A DNA stretch of 64,000 nucleotides from Rhizobium lusitanum (GTDB taxonomy: Bacteria; Pseudomonadota; Alphaproteobacteria; Rhizobiales; Rhizobiaceae). The DNA is taken from assembly GCF_014189535.1 (NCBI RefSeq), contig NZ_CP050307.1, forward strand, positions 682,001-746,000, in the 5' to 3' direction. Position 1 is the first letter of the stretch, and every line of letters begins with the position of its first letter. Shown one piece after another: positions 19,790 through 28,592 of the stretch. Below the pieces are notes generated by a model. That model saw nothing but the letters and a program-made list of their open reading frames with translations, did not search any database and was not told where the DNA came from. The position numbers and the translations under genes are program-made.

Positions 19790-21106
19790 TTGAAGCTCGA
19801 CGATTTAAACAACCGATTCTTCGCTATATTTCGTGAACTGGCAAGGAGCCGGGGCGGCAATGTTGCGATCGTTGTTGCCCTCACCATGGTGCCAATGCTC
19901 CTCGCGGTCGGTGCCAGCTTCGACTATATCCGCGCCTACAATGTCCGGCAGAGCATGCAGAGCGATCTTGACGCTGCCCTGATTGCCGCGGTCAAGAATG
20001 TCGACGCCGGTGATACGACTGCCCTCAAGCAAAAGGTCGCCGATTGGTTTCATGCGCAGACGGACAGCAGCTATTCTCTCGGTGATATCGAAATCGATAC
20101 GACCAACCATCGCATAACAGCGACGGCGAGCGGGACAGTCCCCACGACCCTGATGAAGATCGCCAATATCAATACCGTCCCCGTCAGCGTCGCCAGCGCC
20201 GTCAAGGGACCAGCATCATCCTACCTCAACGTCTACATCGTTATCGACAAATCTCCGTCAATGCTCCTGGCGGCAACGACTGCGGGCCAGCAGGCCATGT
20301 ATAAGGCCATCGGATGTCAGTTCGCCTGCCATGACGGCGATAAGCAAACTGTCGCAGGTGCGCAATACGCCAACAATTATGCTTATAGTTCTGAAAAGAA
20401 AATCAAGCTGCGCGCTGATGTCGCCGTGGATGCTGTTCATGAAGTGATCAACATGATTGATAGCTCTGATGCCAACAATGAGCGGATCAGAGTTGGTCTC
20501 TATAGCCTGGGCGACACGATCAAAGAGGTTCTGCCGCCGACTCTGGACACGGCAACCGCCGCCAAACGTGTAGACTCGGACCTCTCAAGCGCAACGTCGA
20601 CGACCTATACCTATTTTGATGTCTCTCTGGCTGCCTTGAAGAATAAAGTCGGAACAGGCGGAGACGGCTCCTCCTCGGCGTCGCCACTCAAATTGGTGCT
20701 CCTGTTGACCGATGGCGTCCAATCACAGCGCGAATGGGTAACCACTGGCGCGAAAACGCAGCCGAAGGTGGCGCCGCTCAATCCGGCCTGGTGCGATTAC
20801 ATCAAAAAACAGTCCGCCACCATGGCGGTTCTCTATACTGAATATCTGCCGATCACGACGGATTGGGGCTACAATGCAACCGTCGGCTCGACCATGGCCA
20901 GCGCCAACTGGAAAAGCACCTGGGGCGGCACGATGGAAAGCGGCGTGCCAACCAGCATCTCGCGACGCGACTATATCCCCTATGCGCTGTCCGACTGTGC
21001 GTCCTCAAAGAGCCTGTTCATGTCCGCGTCCTCGGCCACGGATATCACGAACGGCTTGTCGGCACTCTTCACGCAATATCTTGCCTCCGTTCGGCTGACT
21101 CAATGA
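19790..21106 (+). CDS. TadG-like pilus-assembly protein with vWA (MIDAS) domain
   Basis: A 438-residue envelope protein. The N-terminus (RSRGGNVAIVVALTMVPMLLAVGASFDY, about 20-48) is the pilin-like membrane segment of TadE/TadG proteins. The exported part has a von Willebrand factor A fold: VYIVIDKSPSM supplies the DxSxS MIDAS metal site near residue 150, and LLLTDGVQS is a later metal-site loop. Cysteines near 180 may form a disulfide. The start must be TTG at 19790, because an in-frame stop lies two codons upstream. The stop overlaps the next gene (ATGA). Such proteins are usually adhesion or pilus-surface factors; here the pilus ATPase and secretin genes are absent. Confidence 0.78.
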   Translation: MKLDDLNNRFFAIFRELARSRGGNVAIVVALTMVPMLLAVGASFDYIRAYNVRQSMQSDLDAALIAAVKNVDAGDTTALKQKVADWFHAQTDSSYSLGDIEIDTTNHRITATASGTVPTTLMKIANINTVPVSVASAVKGPASSYLNVYIVIDKSPSMLLAATTAGQQAMYKAIGCQFACHDGDKQTVAGAQYANNYAYSSEKKIKLRADVAVDAVHEVINMIDSSDANNERIRVGLYSLGDTIKEVLPPTLDTATAAKRVDSDLSSATSTTYTYFDVSLAALKNKVGTGGDGSSSASPLKLVLLLTDGVQSQREWVTTGAKTQPKVAPLNPAWCDYIKKQSATMAVLYTEYLPITTDWGYNATVGSTMASANWKSTWGGTMESGVPTSISRRDYIPYALSDCASSKSLFMSASSATDITNGLSALFTQYLASVRLTQ

Positions 21107-21633
21107 TGCGAGTAAGGCCGTTTGCATTGTTCCGTCGCCTTCTTGCCGATCGGAAAGGCGTGGCTGCGATCGAGTTTGCGCTTCTGGCCCTGCCGCTGTT
21201 TATGCTGATATTCGCGATCATCGAGATATCGCTGATGTTTTTCGTGAATTCAGCAATGGACGCATCGGTTCAAAAGATTTCCCGGATGATCCGCACCGGC
21301 GAGGTTGCTTCGTCCAAGATCACGCAAGCCGCTTTCAAGGCCAAAATCTGCGACGATATGATTTTGTCGTTCAGCTGTTCCGCCAATCTTTTGATCAAGG
21401 TCGACGTACTCTCCAACCTATCGTCTGCCACCGGTGCCAATCCCATCAATGCCAGCGGCAATCTGGCCGTCACCGAAACCTATAATATCGGCAAGGGCAG
21501 CGATTATGTTCTGGTTCAGGCATTTTTGCCCTGGGATGCCGTCGTCAACTTCTTCACGTTTTCGAGCAACAAGATGGCCGACGGCCGCTATCTGCTCGGG
21601 TCCTCCGTTCTGTTCCGCAACGAGCCCTTCTGA
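21103..21633 (+). CDS. TadE-like pseudopilin protein
   Basis: A 176-residue TadE-family protein. A short basic leader (RRLLADRKG) is followed by VAAIEFALLALPLFMLIFAIIE, the glutamate-containing hydrophobic segment diagnostic of TadE-like pseudopilins; the remainder is exported. The first of two tandem ATGs overlaps the tadG-like stop by 4 bp, so I reject the much longer open frame upstream, which lies over the previous gene in another frame. It probably forms a minor pilin or envelope complex with its two neighbours. Confidence 0.8.
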   Translation: MMRVRPFALFRRLLADRKGVAAIEFALLALPLFMLIFAIIEISLMFFVNSAMDASVQKISRMIRTGEVASSKITQAAFKAKICDDMILSFSCSANLLIKVDVLSNLSSATGANPINASGNLAVTETYNIGKGSDYVLVQAFLPWDAVVNFFTFSSNKMADGRYLLGSSVLFRNEPF

Positions 21634-22208
21634 TGATGAAAAGGAACTCCTACCGGTTCGCTCAATTCTATCTTCGCCGTCTTGTGCGTGACCGATCCGG
21701 AACGTCCGGAGTGGAATTCGCGATCGTTCTGCCGATCCTACTGCTGCTGCTTGTAGGAACCGTCGATCTCGGCCATGCGCTCACGGTTAGCCGGAAGATC
21801 GATGAGATTGCCTCCACCACGGGGGACATGATTTCCCAGCAAGGCACCTGGACGAAATCCGATGTCGCCAATATTCTTTCCGGTGCCAGCTTCATCCTGC
21901 AGCCCTATGACACCACAGGGCTCTCGATCACGGTCGCAGTGGATGACATCAGCAAAAGCGGCAACGCCACGGTCAACTGGTCCGCCGCGCTCAATACGTC
22001 TGCCCTGACCTATGGAGCGGCAACGCCGATCGACGTGCCCTCGCAGATCAAGGAAGCAGGCGTGCAGGTCGTGATAACCCGAGTGCAATACAAGTTGACG
22101 ACGCCGGTCTCGGCGCTGTTTGCAAGCTTTACCGGAACGAACGGTTATAGTTTCGATCGCCATTTCTTCAATCGGCCGAGGGCCGGGGACACGATCACCT
22201 ACAAATAG
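21633..22208 (+). CDS. TadE-like pseudopilin protein
   Basis: A 191-residue second TadE-family protein. After a basic leader, SGVEFAIVLPILLLLLVGTVDLGHAL (about 29-54) gives the characteristic Glu-containing membrane helix, and the rest is predicted extracytoplasmic. Its ATG overlaps the preceding TGA by one base, so the three genes are translationally linked. Together they resemble the TadE/TadF/TadG group at the end of Tad loci. It converges on the amidohydrolase gene 58 bases later. Confidence 0.8.
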   Translation: MMKRNSYRFAQFYLRRLVRDRSGTSGVEFAIVLPILLLLLVGTVDLGHALTVSRKIDEIASTTGDMISQQGTWTKSDVANILSGASFILQPYDTTGLSITVAVDDISKSGNATVNWSAALNTSALTYGAATPIDVPSQIKEAGVQVVITRVQYKLTTPVSALFASFTGTNGYSFDRHFFNRPRAGDTITYK

Positions 22209-22266
22209 CTCCGGGTCTCTTCCTCGCGGGCTGGTGCAATCGTGGTCGGATGCCTCACCTAGGATA

Positions 22267-23430
22267 TTATGCCGCGAGGGCTTTCTCGGCCATCGTTACC
22301 CAATAGCTGATGCCATAGGGCAGCACGTCGTCGTTGAAATCGTAAGCTGGATGATGAAGGCCGGCGGTGTCGCCATTGCCGATGAAGATGAAGGCGCCGG
22401 GGCGCGATTCCAGCATATAGGAGAAGTCCTCCGCTCCCATGCGCGGCGCCGTGTTGGCATCGACGCCGGAAACACCCGCAACCGAGCCTGCGACGCCGAT
22501 CGCGAATTCCGTTTCACTGTCATGATTGACCGTGACCGGATAACCACGATGGTAGTTGACCTCCGCCGTAGCGCCATAGGCCGTCGCGGTCGCCTCCGCC
22601 ACTTCTTTCAGGCGCTTTTCGGCGAAGTCCCGTGTTTCGGGCAGAAGCGTGCGCACCGTTCCCGTCAAGGTGACGAAGCTCGGAATGACGTTGTGGGCCG
22701 TGCCGCCATGGGTCGTAGTCACCGAGATGACCAGCGATTTAAGCGGGTCCGTTCCGCGCGAAACAATCGACTGCAGCGCAATCACCACATGGGCGGATGC
22801 CAGTACCGGATCGATCGAGAGATGCGGCGCGGCGGCATGGCTGCCGTTACCGTTGATGGTGATCTCGAAACTGTCGGCGGCCGCCATGAGCGATCCCTTG
22901 CGGATCGCGAAATTGCCGACAGGCATGCCGGGCGCATTGTGCATGCCGTAGACTTCGCTGATGCCGAACTTGTCCATCATGCCATCGTCCAGCATCGCCA
23001 GGGCGCCGGCGCCGCCTTCTTCGGCTGGCTGGAAGATCACGGCGACCGAAACTTTGAAATTGCGGGTTTCGGCCAGATATTGCGCGGCGCCGAGAAGCAT
23101 GGCGGTGTGGCCGTCATGGCCGCAGGAATGCGCCTTGCCTGGCACCTTCGACGCCCATGGTTTGCCGCTGGTTTCGGTGATTGGCAGCGCATCCATGTCC
23201 GCGCGGAAGCCGATTGTCGGCCCGTCGCCATGCCTGCCCTTGATGATGGCGACCACGCCGGTCTTGCCGAGGCCGGTTTCCACGATGTCGCAGCCAAACG
23301 CTTTCAATTTCTCCGCGACGAAGCTCGATGTCTCGAAGACGTCATAGAGTAGCTCCGGCGTCTCATGCAAATGGCGCCGCCAGCCGGCGACCTCTTCTTG
23401 CATTTCGGCAGCACGGTTCAATATCGGCAT
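22267..23430 (-). CDS. M20 family amidohydrolase (hippurate-hydrolase/aminoacylase-like)
   Basis: A 387-residue metal-dependent amidohydrolase of the M20D/AbgB-HipO group. Metal-ligand motifs are visible: GFRADMDALPI, SCGHDGHTAMLLG (the HxGHxxH-like core) and FQPAEEGGAGA. A dimerisation domain lies between about 185 and 300. Expected reaction: hydrolysis of an N-acyl or N-carbamoyl amino acid or similar amide in the cytoplasm. It is divergent from a peptide-type ABC binding protein, so its substrate may be what that importer brings in. A GAGGAT ribosome site supports the start. Confidence 0.88.
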   Translation of the reverse strand: MPILNRAAEMQEEVAGWRRHLHETPELLYDVFETSSFVAEKLKAFGCDIVETGLGKTGVVAIIKGRHGDGPTIGFRADMDALPITETSGKPWASKVPGKAHSCGHDGHTAMLLGAAQYLAETRNFKVSVAVIFQPAEEGGAGALAMLDDGMMDKFGISEVYGMHNAPGMPVGNFAIRKGSLMAAADSFEITINGNGSHAAAPHLSIDPVLASAHVVIALQSIVSRGTDPLKSLVISVTTTHGGTAHNVIPSFVTLTGTVRTLLPETRDFAEKRLKEVAEATATAYGATAEVNYHRGYPVTVNHDSETEFAIGVAGSVAGVSGVDANTAPRMGAEDFSYMLESRPGAFIFIGNGDTAGLHHPAYDFNDDVLPYGISYWVTMAEKALAA

Positions 23431-24044
23431 TGTCCATCCTCATTCGTGCGAGGTCCAGGGGGATATGGCAGTATATTGCGCTACTGAAATCTGATTTTGC
23501 AAGCTTCAACTTTCATTCTTGAACGAAAAATAGGCCTGTGCTTAGATGGCTCAAAATTTGAGCATCGCCTTTGACGCGAGTGCCGATAAACGGGAACAAT
23601 GATAGCGGGCGGCGGCCAAAAGGAATTTCAGCGCACATGAATGGTCACGTTCTGATTGAAAAATAATCTAGCAATTTCAGGAGGTTAGTATTCTGTCGAT
23701 TTGCGAAGATCCGGTGACCGCTGCGGGGAACCGGCGCTTGAATTATTCGGGGCGACCAAGGGGTGCGAAACCCCACGAGGTAGCCAAACCGATCGCTCGG
23801 GTAGTGTCCGAGCCTCCGCTCTCGCAAGACTTTCCGTCCTATTTTATCCCGCAATGCGACATTGATGCATGGCGCGAGATCGGCCTGTGGCGGGCCAAAA
23901 TCAGCATCTCGATCGCACGAATTCGTATCCCGACAACCCGCTTTTCTCTAGACGGGCACGCTCGGAAATAAGCCTTTCCGCCGCGTCGTATGGGATACGC
24001 CGCGTCGATCATTCAACACACAAAAACACATTGGGGAAATCAAG
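23431..24044. promoter_or_regulatory. Divergent promoter region between amidohydrolase and binding-protein genes
   Basis: A 614-base gap. Two short open frames in the middle lack family features and a good ribosome site, so I do not call them. Two palindromes stand out. GCTCAAA-A-TTTGAGC at 23549-23563 lies about 119 bases before the amidohydrolase start. CGTAT-GGG-ATACG at 23987-23999 lies 46 bases before the binding-protein ATG. Either could be an operator, possibly for the GntR regulator of this region. Nothing else in the gap is assignable. Confidence 0.4.
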
Positions 24045-25751
24045 ATGAAGAGACGCAATATCCTTCTTGCCAGCGTGGTTGCGGCATTCGCCATGGCAGG
24101 CTCCGCCGCCCATGCGGAACGCGGCGGCGATGGCGAGCTGAAGATCCTGTTCTGGCAGGCTGTTTCGACGCTCAACCCATATCTCTCGGGCGGTACAAAG
24201 GAAGTCTACAGTTCGTCCATGGTCATCGAACCGCTGGCCCGCTACGACGAAACGGGCAAGCTCGTGCCGACCCTGGTGACCGAGATCCCCACCTTGGAAA
24301 ACGGCGGCATCGCGCCGGATATGACAAGCATGGTCTGGAAGCTGAAGCCGGATCTCAAATGGTCTGACGGCACGGATTTCACGGCCGACGATGTGGTCTT
24401 CACCTGGAAGTATTGCACGGCGCCAGATGGCGGCTGCGCACAAAAAGCGCAATATGAGGGTATCAAGTCGGTGGAGGCCGTGGATCCCCACACCGTCAAG
24501 ATGACCTTCACCGAGCCGAAATATTACCCCTATGGCGCTTTCGTCGGTGGCCAGTCGCCTATCATCCAGAAAGCCCAGTTCAAGGATTGCGTCGGCGCCG
24601 CAGCACCAGGCTGCACATCCGCCAATTTCGGCCCGATCGGCACCGGCCCCTTCGTCGTCAAAGAATTCAAGCCGAACGACGTCATCACCTTCACAGCCAA
24701 CAAGAATTACCGCGATCCGGCCAAGCCCGCTTTCGCCACGGTAACGCTCAAGGGCGGCGGCGACGCGGTATCCGCCGCCCGCGCGGTGCTTGAAACCGGC
24801 GAATATGACTATGCCTGGAACATGCAGGTCGAGCCGGAAATCCTCGCAACCATGGTGGCAGCCGGCAAGGGCGAGCTTGTAACCGCCTTCGGATCACAGG
24901 TCGAACGTATCAACCTCAACCACTACGCCGTCGATCCGTCGCTTGGTGAAAAGCGCTCGACCAAGGAAGCCGGCCCGCATCCGGCCTTGTCGGACCCGGC
25001 TGTCCGCCGTGCATTGTCGATGGCGATCGATCGCGACGTCATCAACGAGGCCGGCTACGGCGCAGCCGGCAAGCCGACCTGCAACATCGTGCCTGGCCCC
25101 GAGGTCTATGCCTCGACGGCGAACGACTGGTGCCTGAAGCCGGATGTCGATGGCGCCAACAAGCTCCTGGACGAGGCCGGCTGGGTCAAGGGTTCGGACG
25201 GCATCCGCGCGAAGAACGGCGTGAAGCTCTCCTTCCTCTATCAGACGTCGACCAACTCGGTGCGTCAGGCCACCCAGGCGCTCGTCAAGGATATGTGGGC
25301 ACAGATCGGCGTTGCTGCGGAACTGCGCAACATCAGCGCCTCGGTCTTCTTCGGCGGCGATCCCGCCAGCCCGGATACCTTCCAGAAATTCTATGCCGAC
25401 GTCGAGATGTACACCAACAACTTCGACGGCACGGACCCGGAAAAATATCTGGCGGAATGGCTGTGCAACCAAATTCCCGCCCCCTCGAACGGCTGGCAGG
25501 GGCAGAACATGCCGCGCTACTGCAATCCGGAATATGAGAAGCTCGTCACTGAATTGTCGAAGACGGCCGATCTCGCCAAGCGCGCGGAAATTGCCAAGAA
25601 AGCCAATGACATGCTGACGGAGGAGGGCGCTCATATCCCGCTCATCTACCGCGGCCAAGTCTCGGCGCGCTCCGCGACCCTCGAAGGCGTCAAGATAAAC
25701 GGCTGGGATTCCGAACTTTGGAACGTCGCTGACTGGTCCCGCAAGAAGTAA
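24045..25751 (+). CDS. Peptide/opine-type ABC transporter substrate-binding protein (SBP family 5)
   Basis: A 568-residue periplasmic binding protein with a clear signal peptide (ILLASVVAAFAMAGSAAHA). Family-5 solute-binding features run throughout: an N-terminal LKILFWQAVSTLNPY, WKLKPDLKWSDGTDFTADDV and later AVRRALSMAIDRDVI. It would deliver an oligopeptide, opine or amino-acid conjugate to the two permeases that follow. Paired cysteines are more frequent than usual for the family. A hairpin between it and the first permease gene may favour higher expression. No ATPase follows in this operon. Confidence 0.9.
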   Translation: MKRRNILLASVVAAFAMAGSAAHAERGGDGELKILFWQAVSTLNPYLSGGTKEVYSSSMVIEPLARYDETGKLVPTLVTEIPTLENGGIAPDMTSMVWKLKPDLKWSDGTDFTADDVVFTWKYCTAPDGGCAQKAQYEGIKSVEAVDPHTVKMTFTEPKYYPYGAFVGGQSPIIQKAQFKDCVGAAAPGCTSANFGPIGTGPFVVKEFKPNDVITFTANKNYRDPAKPAFATVTLKGGGDAVSAARAVLETGEYDYAWNMQVEPEILATMVAAGKGELVTAFGSQVERINLNHYAVDPSLGEKRSTKEAGPHPALSDPAVRRALSMAIDRDVINEAGYGAAGKPTCNIVPGPEVYASTANDWCLKPDVDGANKLLDEAGWVKGSDGIRAKNGVKLSFLYQTSTNSVRQATQALVKDMWAQIGVAAELRNISASVFFGGDPASPDTFQKFYADVEMYTNNFDGTDPEKYLAEWLCNQIPAPSNGWQGQNMPRYCNPEYEKLVTELSKTADLAKRAEIAKKANDMLTEEGAHIPLIYRGQVSARSATLEGVKINGWDSELWNVADWSRKK

Positions 25752-25763
25752 GATGCAGCGATC

Positions 25764-25791
25764 GCCGGCTCCGTCCTCAGATGGAGCCGGC
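25764..25791 (+). other. Intercistronic hairpin after binding-protein gene
   Basis: A 9-bp perfect stem, GCCGGCTCC (25764-25772) with GGAGCCGGC (25783-25791), with a 10-base loop and then ATTTTG. It sits 13 bases after the binding-protein stop and before the permease gene. It fits a partial terminator or mRNA-stabilising structure that raises binding protein over permease. Confidence 0.55.
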
Positions 25792-25825
25792 ATTTTGCGT
25801 CGCCTGAAGGTCTGGAGACTTTCCG

Positions 25826-26836
25826 ATGTTTAAGTTTACCCTGCGGCGGCTGTTTTTTGCCGTGCCGACATTGCTCGTCATCAGCTTTGTCATTTTTGCT
25901 CTTCTCGACCTCGCGCCCAATAACCCCACAGGCGACCTGCCGTTGACGATCCCGCCGGAGGTCCGCGAACAAATCCGGGCAGCGCTCGGTCTCGATCAGC
26001 CCTTCCTGATCCGTTATCTTAGGTGGCTGCATCAATTCTTCATCAATGAACCGCTGAATATTCTCGAGCAGATCACCGGCTGGCAGTTCGGCGATGGCCA
26101 TAGACTGCGCGTGCTCTCATGGGCAACACGCAGTCCCGTGGTCGATCTTGTCGTCCAGCGCATGCCGCAAACGCTGTGGGTTGTGGGCCTCTCCTACCTT
26201 TTTGGCGTGTTGCTGGCGATCCCGATCGGCGTTCTCTCCGCCTACAAGCAATATTCGATCTTCGATCAGATCGGCACATTCATCTCCATGGTCGGTTATT
26301 CCGTGCCGACCTTCTTCACCGGCGTGCTACTGATCGTCGTCTTCAGCTCCTATCTGCACTGGTTCCCATCGGTCTACGACACCAATCTGCGCGTGACGGA
26401 CTGGTCCAGCCTCATGGCGCAGATCAAGCAGATGTTCCTGCCGGTCATGGTGCTGACGCTCTACAATGTATCGCATATCAGCCGCTTCGTGCGTGCCTCC
26501 ATGCTCGACAACCTGCATCAGGATTATGTCCGAACCGCGCGTGCCAAGGGCGTCAAGGAAAAGACCGTGCTTCTGGTCCATGTGCTGCGCAACAGCCTGA
26601 TACCGGTCGTCACCGTCATCGCGCTTGGGGTGCCGACGATCTTTTCCGGCGCCATCATCACCGAGCAGGTGTTTCGGGTGAACGGCCTCGGCCAGCTTTT
26701 GATCGTGGCCGTGCAGGGCGGGGATATCCCAATGGTTCAGACCCTGACCTTCATCTTTGCGGTGCTGATCGTTCTCTTCAATCTGATTGCCGACGTGCTC
26801 TACGGCATTCTTGACCCGAGGATCCGTTATGACTGA
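25826..26836 (+). CDS. Dipeptide/oligopeptide ABC transporter permease (DppB-like)
   Basis: A 336-residue inner-membrane permease of the DppB/OppB family. It has six main hydrophobic segments and the N-terminal FKFTLRRLFFAVPTLLVISFV start. The EAA-type cytoplasmic loop that contacts the ATPase reads YVRTARAKGVKEKTVLLVHVLRNSLIPV, and the protein ends with the family's ILDPRIRYD. The insertion around residues 55-90 is longer than in E. coli DppB. GGAG precedes the ATG. The end overlaps the next permease gene by 8 bases. Confidence 0.9.
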   Translation: MFKFTLRRLFFAVPTLLVISFVIFALLDLAPNNPTGDLPLTIPPEVREQIRAALGLDQPFLIRYLRWLHQFFINEPLNILEQITGWQFGDGHRLRVLSWATRSPVVDLVVQRMPQTLWVVGLSYLFGVLLAIPIGVLSAYKQYSIFDQIGTFISMVGYSVPTFFTGVLLIVVFSSYLHWFPSVYDTNLRVTDWSSLMAQIKQMFLPVMVLTLYNVSHISRFVRASMLDNLHQDYVRTARAKGVKEKTVLLVHVLRNSLIPVVTVIALGVPTIFSGAIITEQVFRVNGLGQLLIVAVQGGDIPMVQTLTFIFAVLIVLFNLIADVLYGILDPRIRYD

Positions 26837-27749
26837 CGTTGCAGCAATCCCGTCGACGGTTTCAACGACGCCACCAAGGTCGCTCATGGCTGCCACATGG
26901 CGGCAATTCCGGGCTCATAGAGGCGGCTTTGCGGGCCTGATCGTTTTCGTAGCGATCCTGCTGATCGTCTTTATCGGCCCGCTCATCCACAGCGTCGATC
27001 CGAACAAGATCGACATCCGCGCCAAGAACCAGGGGCCTTCCCTGCTTCACCCCTTCGGCACGGACAATCTTGGCCATGACATGCTGGCGCAGGTGATGGC
27101 AGGCGGGCGCATCTCGCTGGCGGTCGGCATCACCGCCATGCTGCTGGCGCTTTTTCTCGGGACATTGGTCGGCGTGACATCAGGCTATTTTCGACGTCTC
27201 GACGGACCTCTCATGAGGCTGACGGACCTGTTTCTGGCGCTGCCGCTCCTGCCTCTGCTGCTGGTTATCATCATGTTGTTCCGCGACACGCTCCGCTCCT
27301 ATTTCGGTCCGGAAACCGGAATTTTCATCCTGATCGTCTTCGTGATCGGCGTCACGAGTTGGATGCATACTGCCCGCATCGTGCGTGGCGATGTCCTTGC
27401 GGTGAAACGCCTGGAGTTCGTCATGGCGGCCAAAAGCAGCGGCATGCGGGAATACCGGATCATCCTGAAGCATATCCTGCCCAACGTCATGAGCTCGATC
27501 ATGGTGTCGGCGACGCTCGGCATTGCATCCGCGATCATCACCGAATCCGCGCTGAGCTTTCTGGGCCTCGGCTTCCCATCGGACTTTCCGACATGGGGAC
27601 GTCTGCTCTTCGACGGCGCAAGCTTCCTGCAGATCACGCCGTCACGCGTGCTGTGGCCTGGTCTTGCCATTTCGCTGACGGTCCTCAGCGTCAATTATCT
27701 CGGCGATGCGGTGCGCGATGCGCTTGATCCGCGCATGCTGAAGAGTTGA
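26829..27749 (+). CDS. Dipeptide/oligopeptide ABC transporter permease (DppC-like)
   Basis: A 306-residue second permease subunit (DppC/OppC family), with an N-terminal cytoplasmic tail and then a membrane segment near residue 40. It has the family sequence HPFGTDNLGHDMLAQVMAGGRISL, and an EAA loop around AAKSSGMREYRIILKHILPNVM. I start it at the ATG at 26829, which overlaps the previous stop, rather than a longer frame from 26787. The cognate ATPase gene is missing from this operon; the fused ATPase at 33966-35645 is the nearest candidate. Confidence 0.9.
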   Translation: MTDVAAIPSTVSTTPPRSLMAATWRQFRAHRGGFAGLIVFVAILLIVFIGPLIHSVDPNKIDIRAKNQGPSLLHPFGTDNLGHDMLAQVMAGGRISLAVGITAMLLALFLGTLVGVTSGYFRRLDGPLMRLTDLFLALPLLPLLLVIIMLFRDTLRSYFGPETGIFILIVFVIGVTSWMHTARIVRGDVLAVKRLEFVMAAKSSGMREYRIILKHILPNVMSSIMVSATLGIASAIITESALSFLGLGFPSDFPTWGRLLFDGASFLQITPSRVLWPGLAISLTVLSVNYLGDAVRDALDPRMLKS

Positions 27750-27764
27750 TGGGGTGAAGACCTT

Positions 27765-27792
27765 GTAGAGGCTGCACGGCAGCAGCCTCTAC
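27765..27792. terminator. Bidirectional terminator between permease and GntR genes
   Basis: An 11-bp perfect stem, GTAGAGGCTGC (27765-27775) with GCAGCCTCTAC (27782-27792), and a 6-base loop. It fills the 39 bases between two convergent genes and overlaps the GntR stop codon. It probably ends transcripts from both sides. Confidence 0.65.
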
Positions 27793-28535
27793 CCTCTCGG
27801 CGTCAACAGCGCTTCGAGGATGCCGGCGTTTTCCTCCTGCACGACGATGCCCGGATCTTCCGCCACGACGAAGGCCAGGACCTGTTCGATATCGTCGAGA
27901 TGCTGGCGCAATAGCCTGTAGGCCTCGTCCTCGTTATGTGTGCGGACGGCCTCGTAGATGGCACGATGCTCTTCCACCACCTCGTCGAAATAGCCCGACT
28001 TCGGGTATGCGCGGCGGCGGACGCGGTCGAGTTGGCCAGTGGCGTTGCGGATCGTGTGCCAGACATTGGGAAAGCCCGCAGCCCTACTGATCAGCTGATG
28101 AAAAGCATTATCGACGGAAAAGGCTTCGTCGTAGTCCTGCCGCTTGGCCGCATCTCCCTGCAGGAACATCAGGAGATCGAAATCCTTATCGAAGACTGGA
28201 TCATAGGTCCGGGCGGCGAGGCGGACCATTCGCAATTCCAGGCTGGAGCGGACGATCTGCCCTTCGATGACGCCGCGAACGGAGATCTTGCTGATGAAGG
28301 TGCCGCCGCTCGGCACGACATTGACGAGGCCCTCCTGAGCAAGCCGCAGCACGGCTTCGCGCATGGGGGTTCGGGAGATACCAAGCTTGGCGCAGGTCTC
28401 CTTCTCGCTCAGCATGGTTCCCGGCTCGAGCGCCATGGTGATGATGGCGTCACGTATGACGTTGTAGGCCCATTGTGCTTTCGGCTGACCGTTGCCGTCA
28501 GGCCGCGGCTCGGGCCGTTTGATGCGCGCATTCAC
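27789..28535 (-). CDS. GntR family transcriptional regulator (FadR/FCD subfamily)
   Basis: A 248-residue regulator. The N-terminal winged helix (about 20-90) has IRDAIITMALEPGTMLSEKE and LGISRTPMREAVLRLAQEGLV, diagnostic of GntR. The helical C-terminal FCD domain binds an organic-acid or amino-acid effector, probably with a metal. The start is GTG, with GAGGAG about 10 bases upstream; the ATG four bases inside is out of frame. As the last gene of the minus-strand catabolic operon and facing a related importer operon, it most likely regulates both. Confidence 0.88.
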   Translation of the reverse strand: MNARIKRPEPRPDGNGQPKAQWAYNVIRDAIITMALEPGTMLSEKETCAKLGISRTPMREAVLRLAQEGLVNVVPSGGTFISKISVRGVIEGQIVRSSLELRMVRLAARTYDPVFDKDFDLLMFLQGDAAKRQDYDEAFSVDNAFHQLISRAAGFPNVWHTIRNATGQLDRVRRRAYPKSGYFDEVVEEHRAIYEAVRTHNEDEAYRLLRQHLDDIEQVLAFVVAEDPGIVVQEENAGILEALLTPRG

Positions 28536-28592
28536 CCGGAATGATCTCCTCTCCCTGGCATTTTATCCCCCGGTTGGTCCCGGTATGGTCTT

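Noticed and set aside
23645..23971. Overlapping small open frames on both strands in the 23.4-24.0 kb gap
   Set aside because: No domain features, poor starts and a position inside a divergent promoter region.
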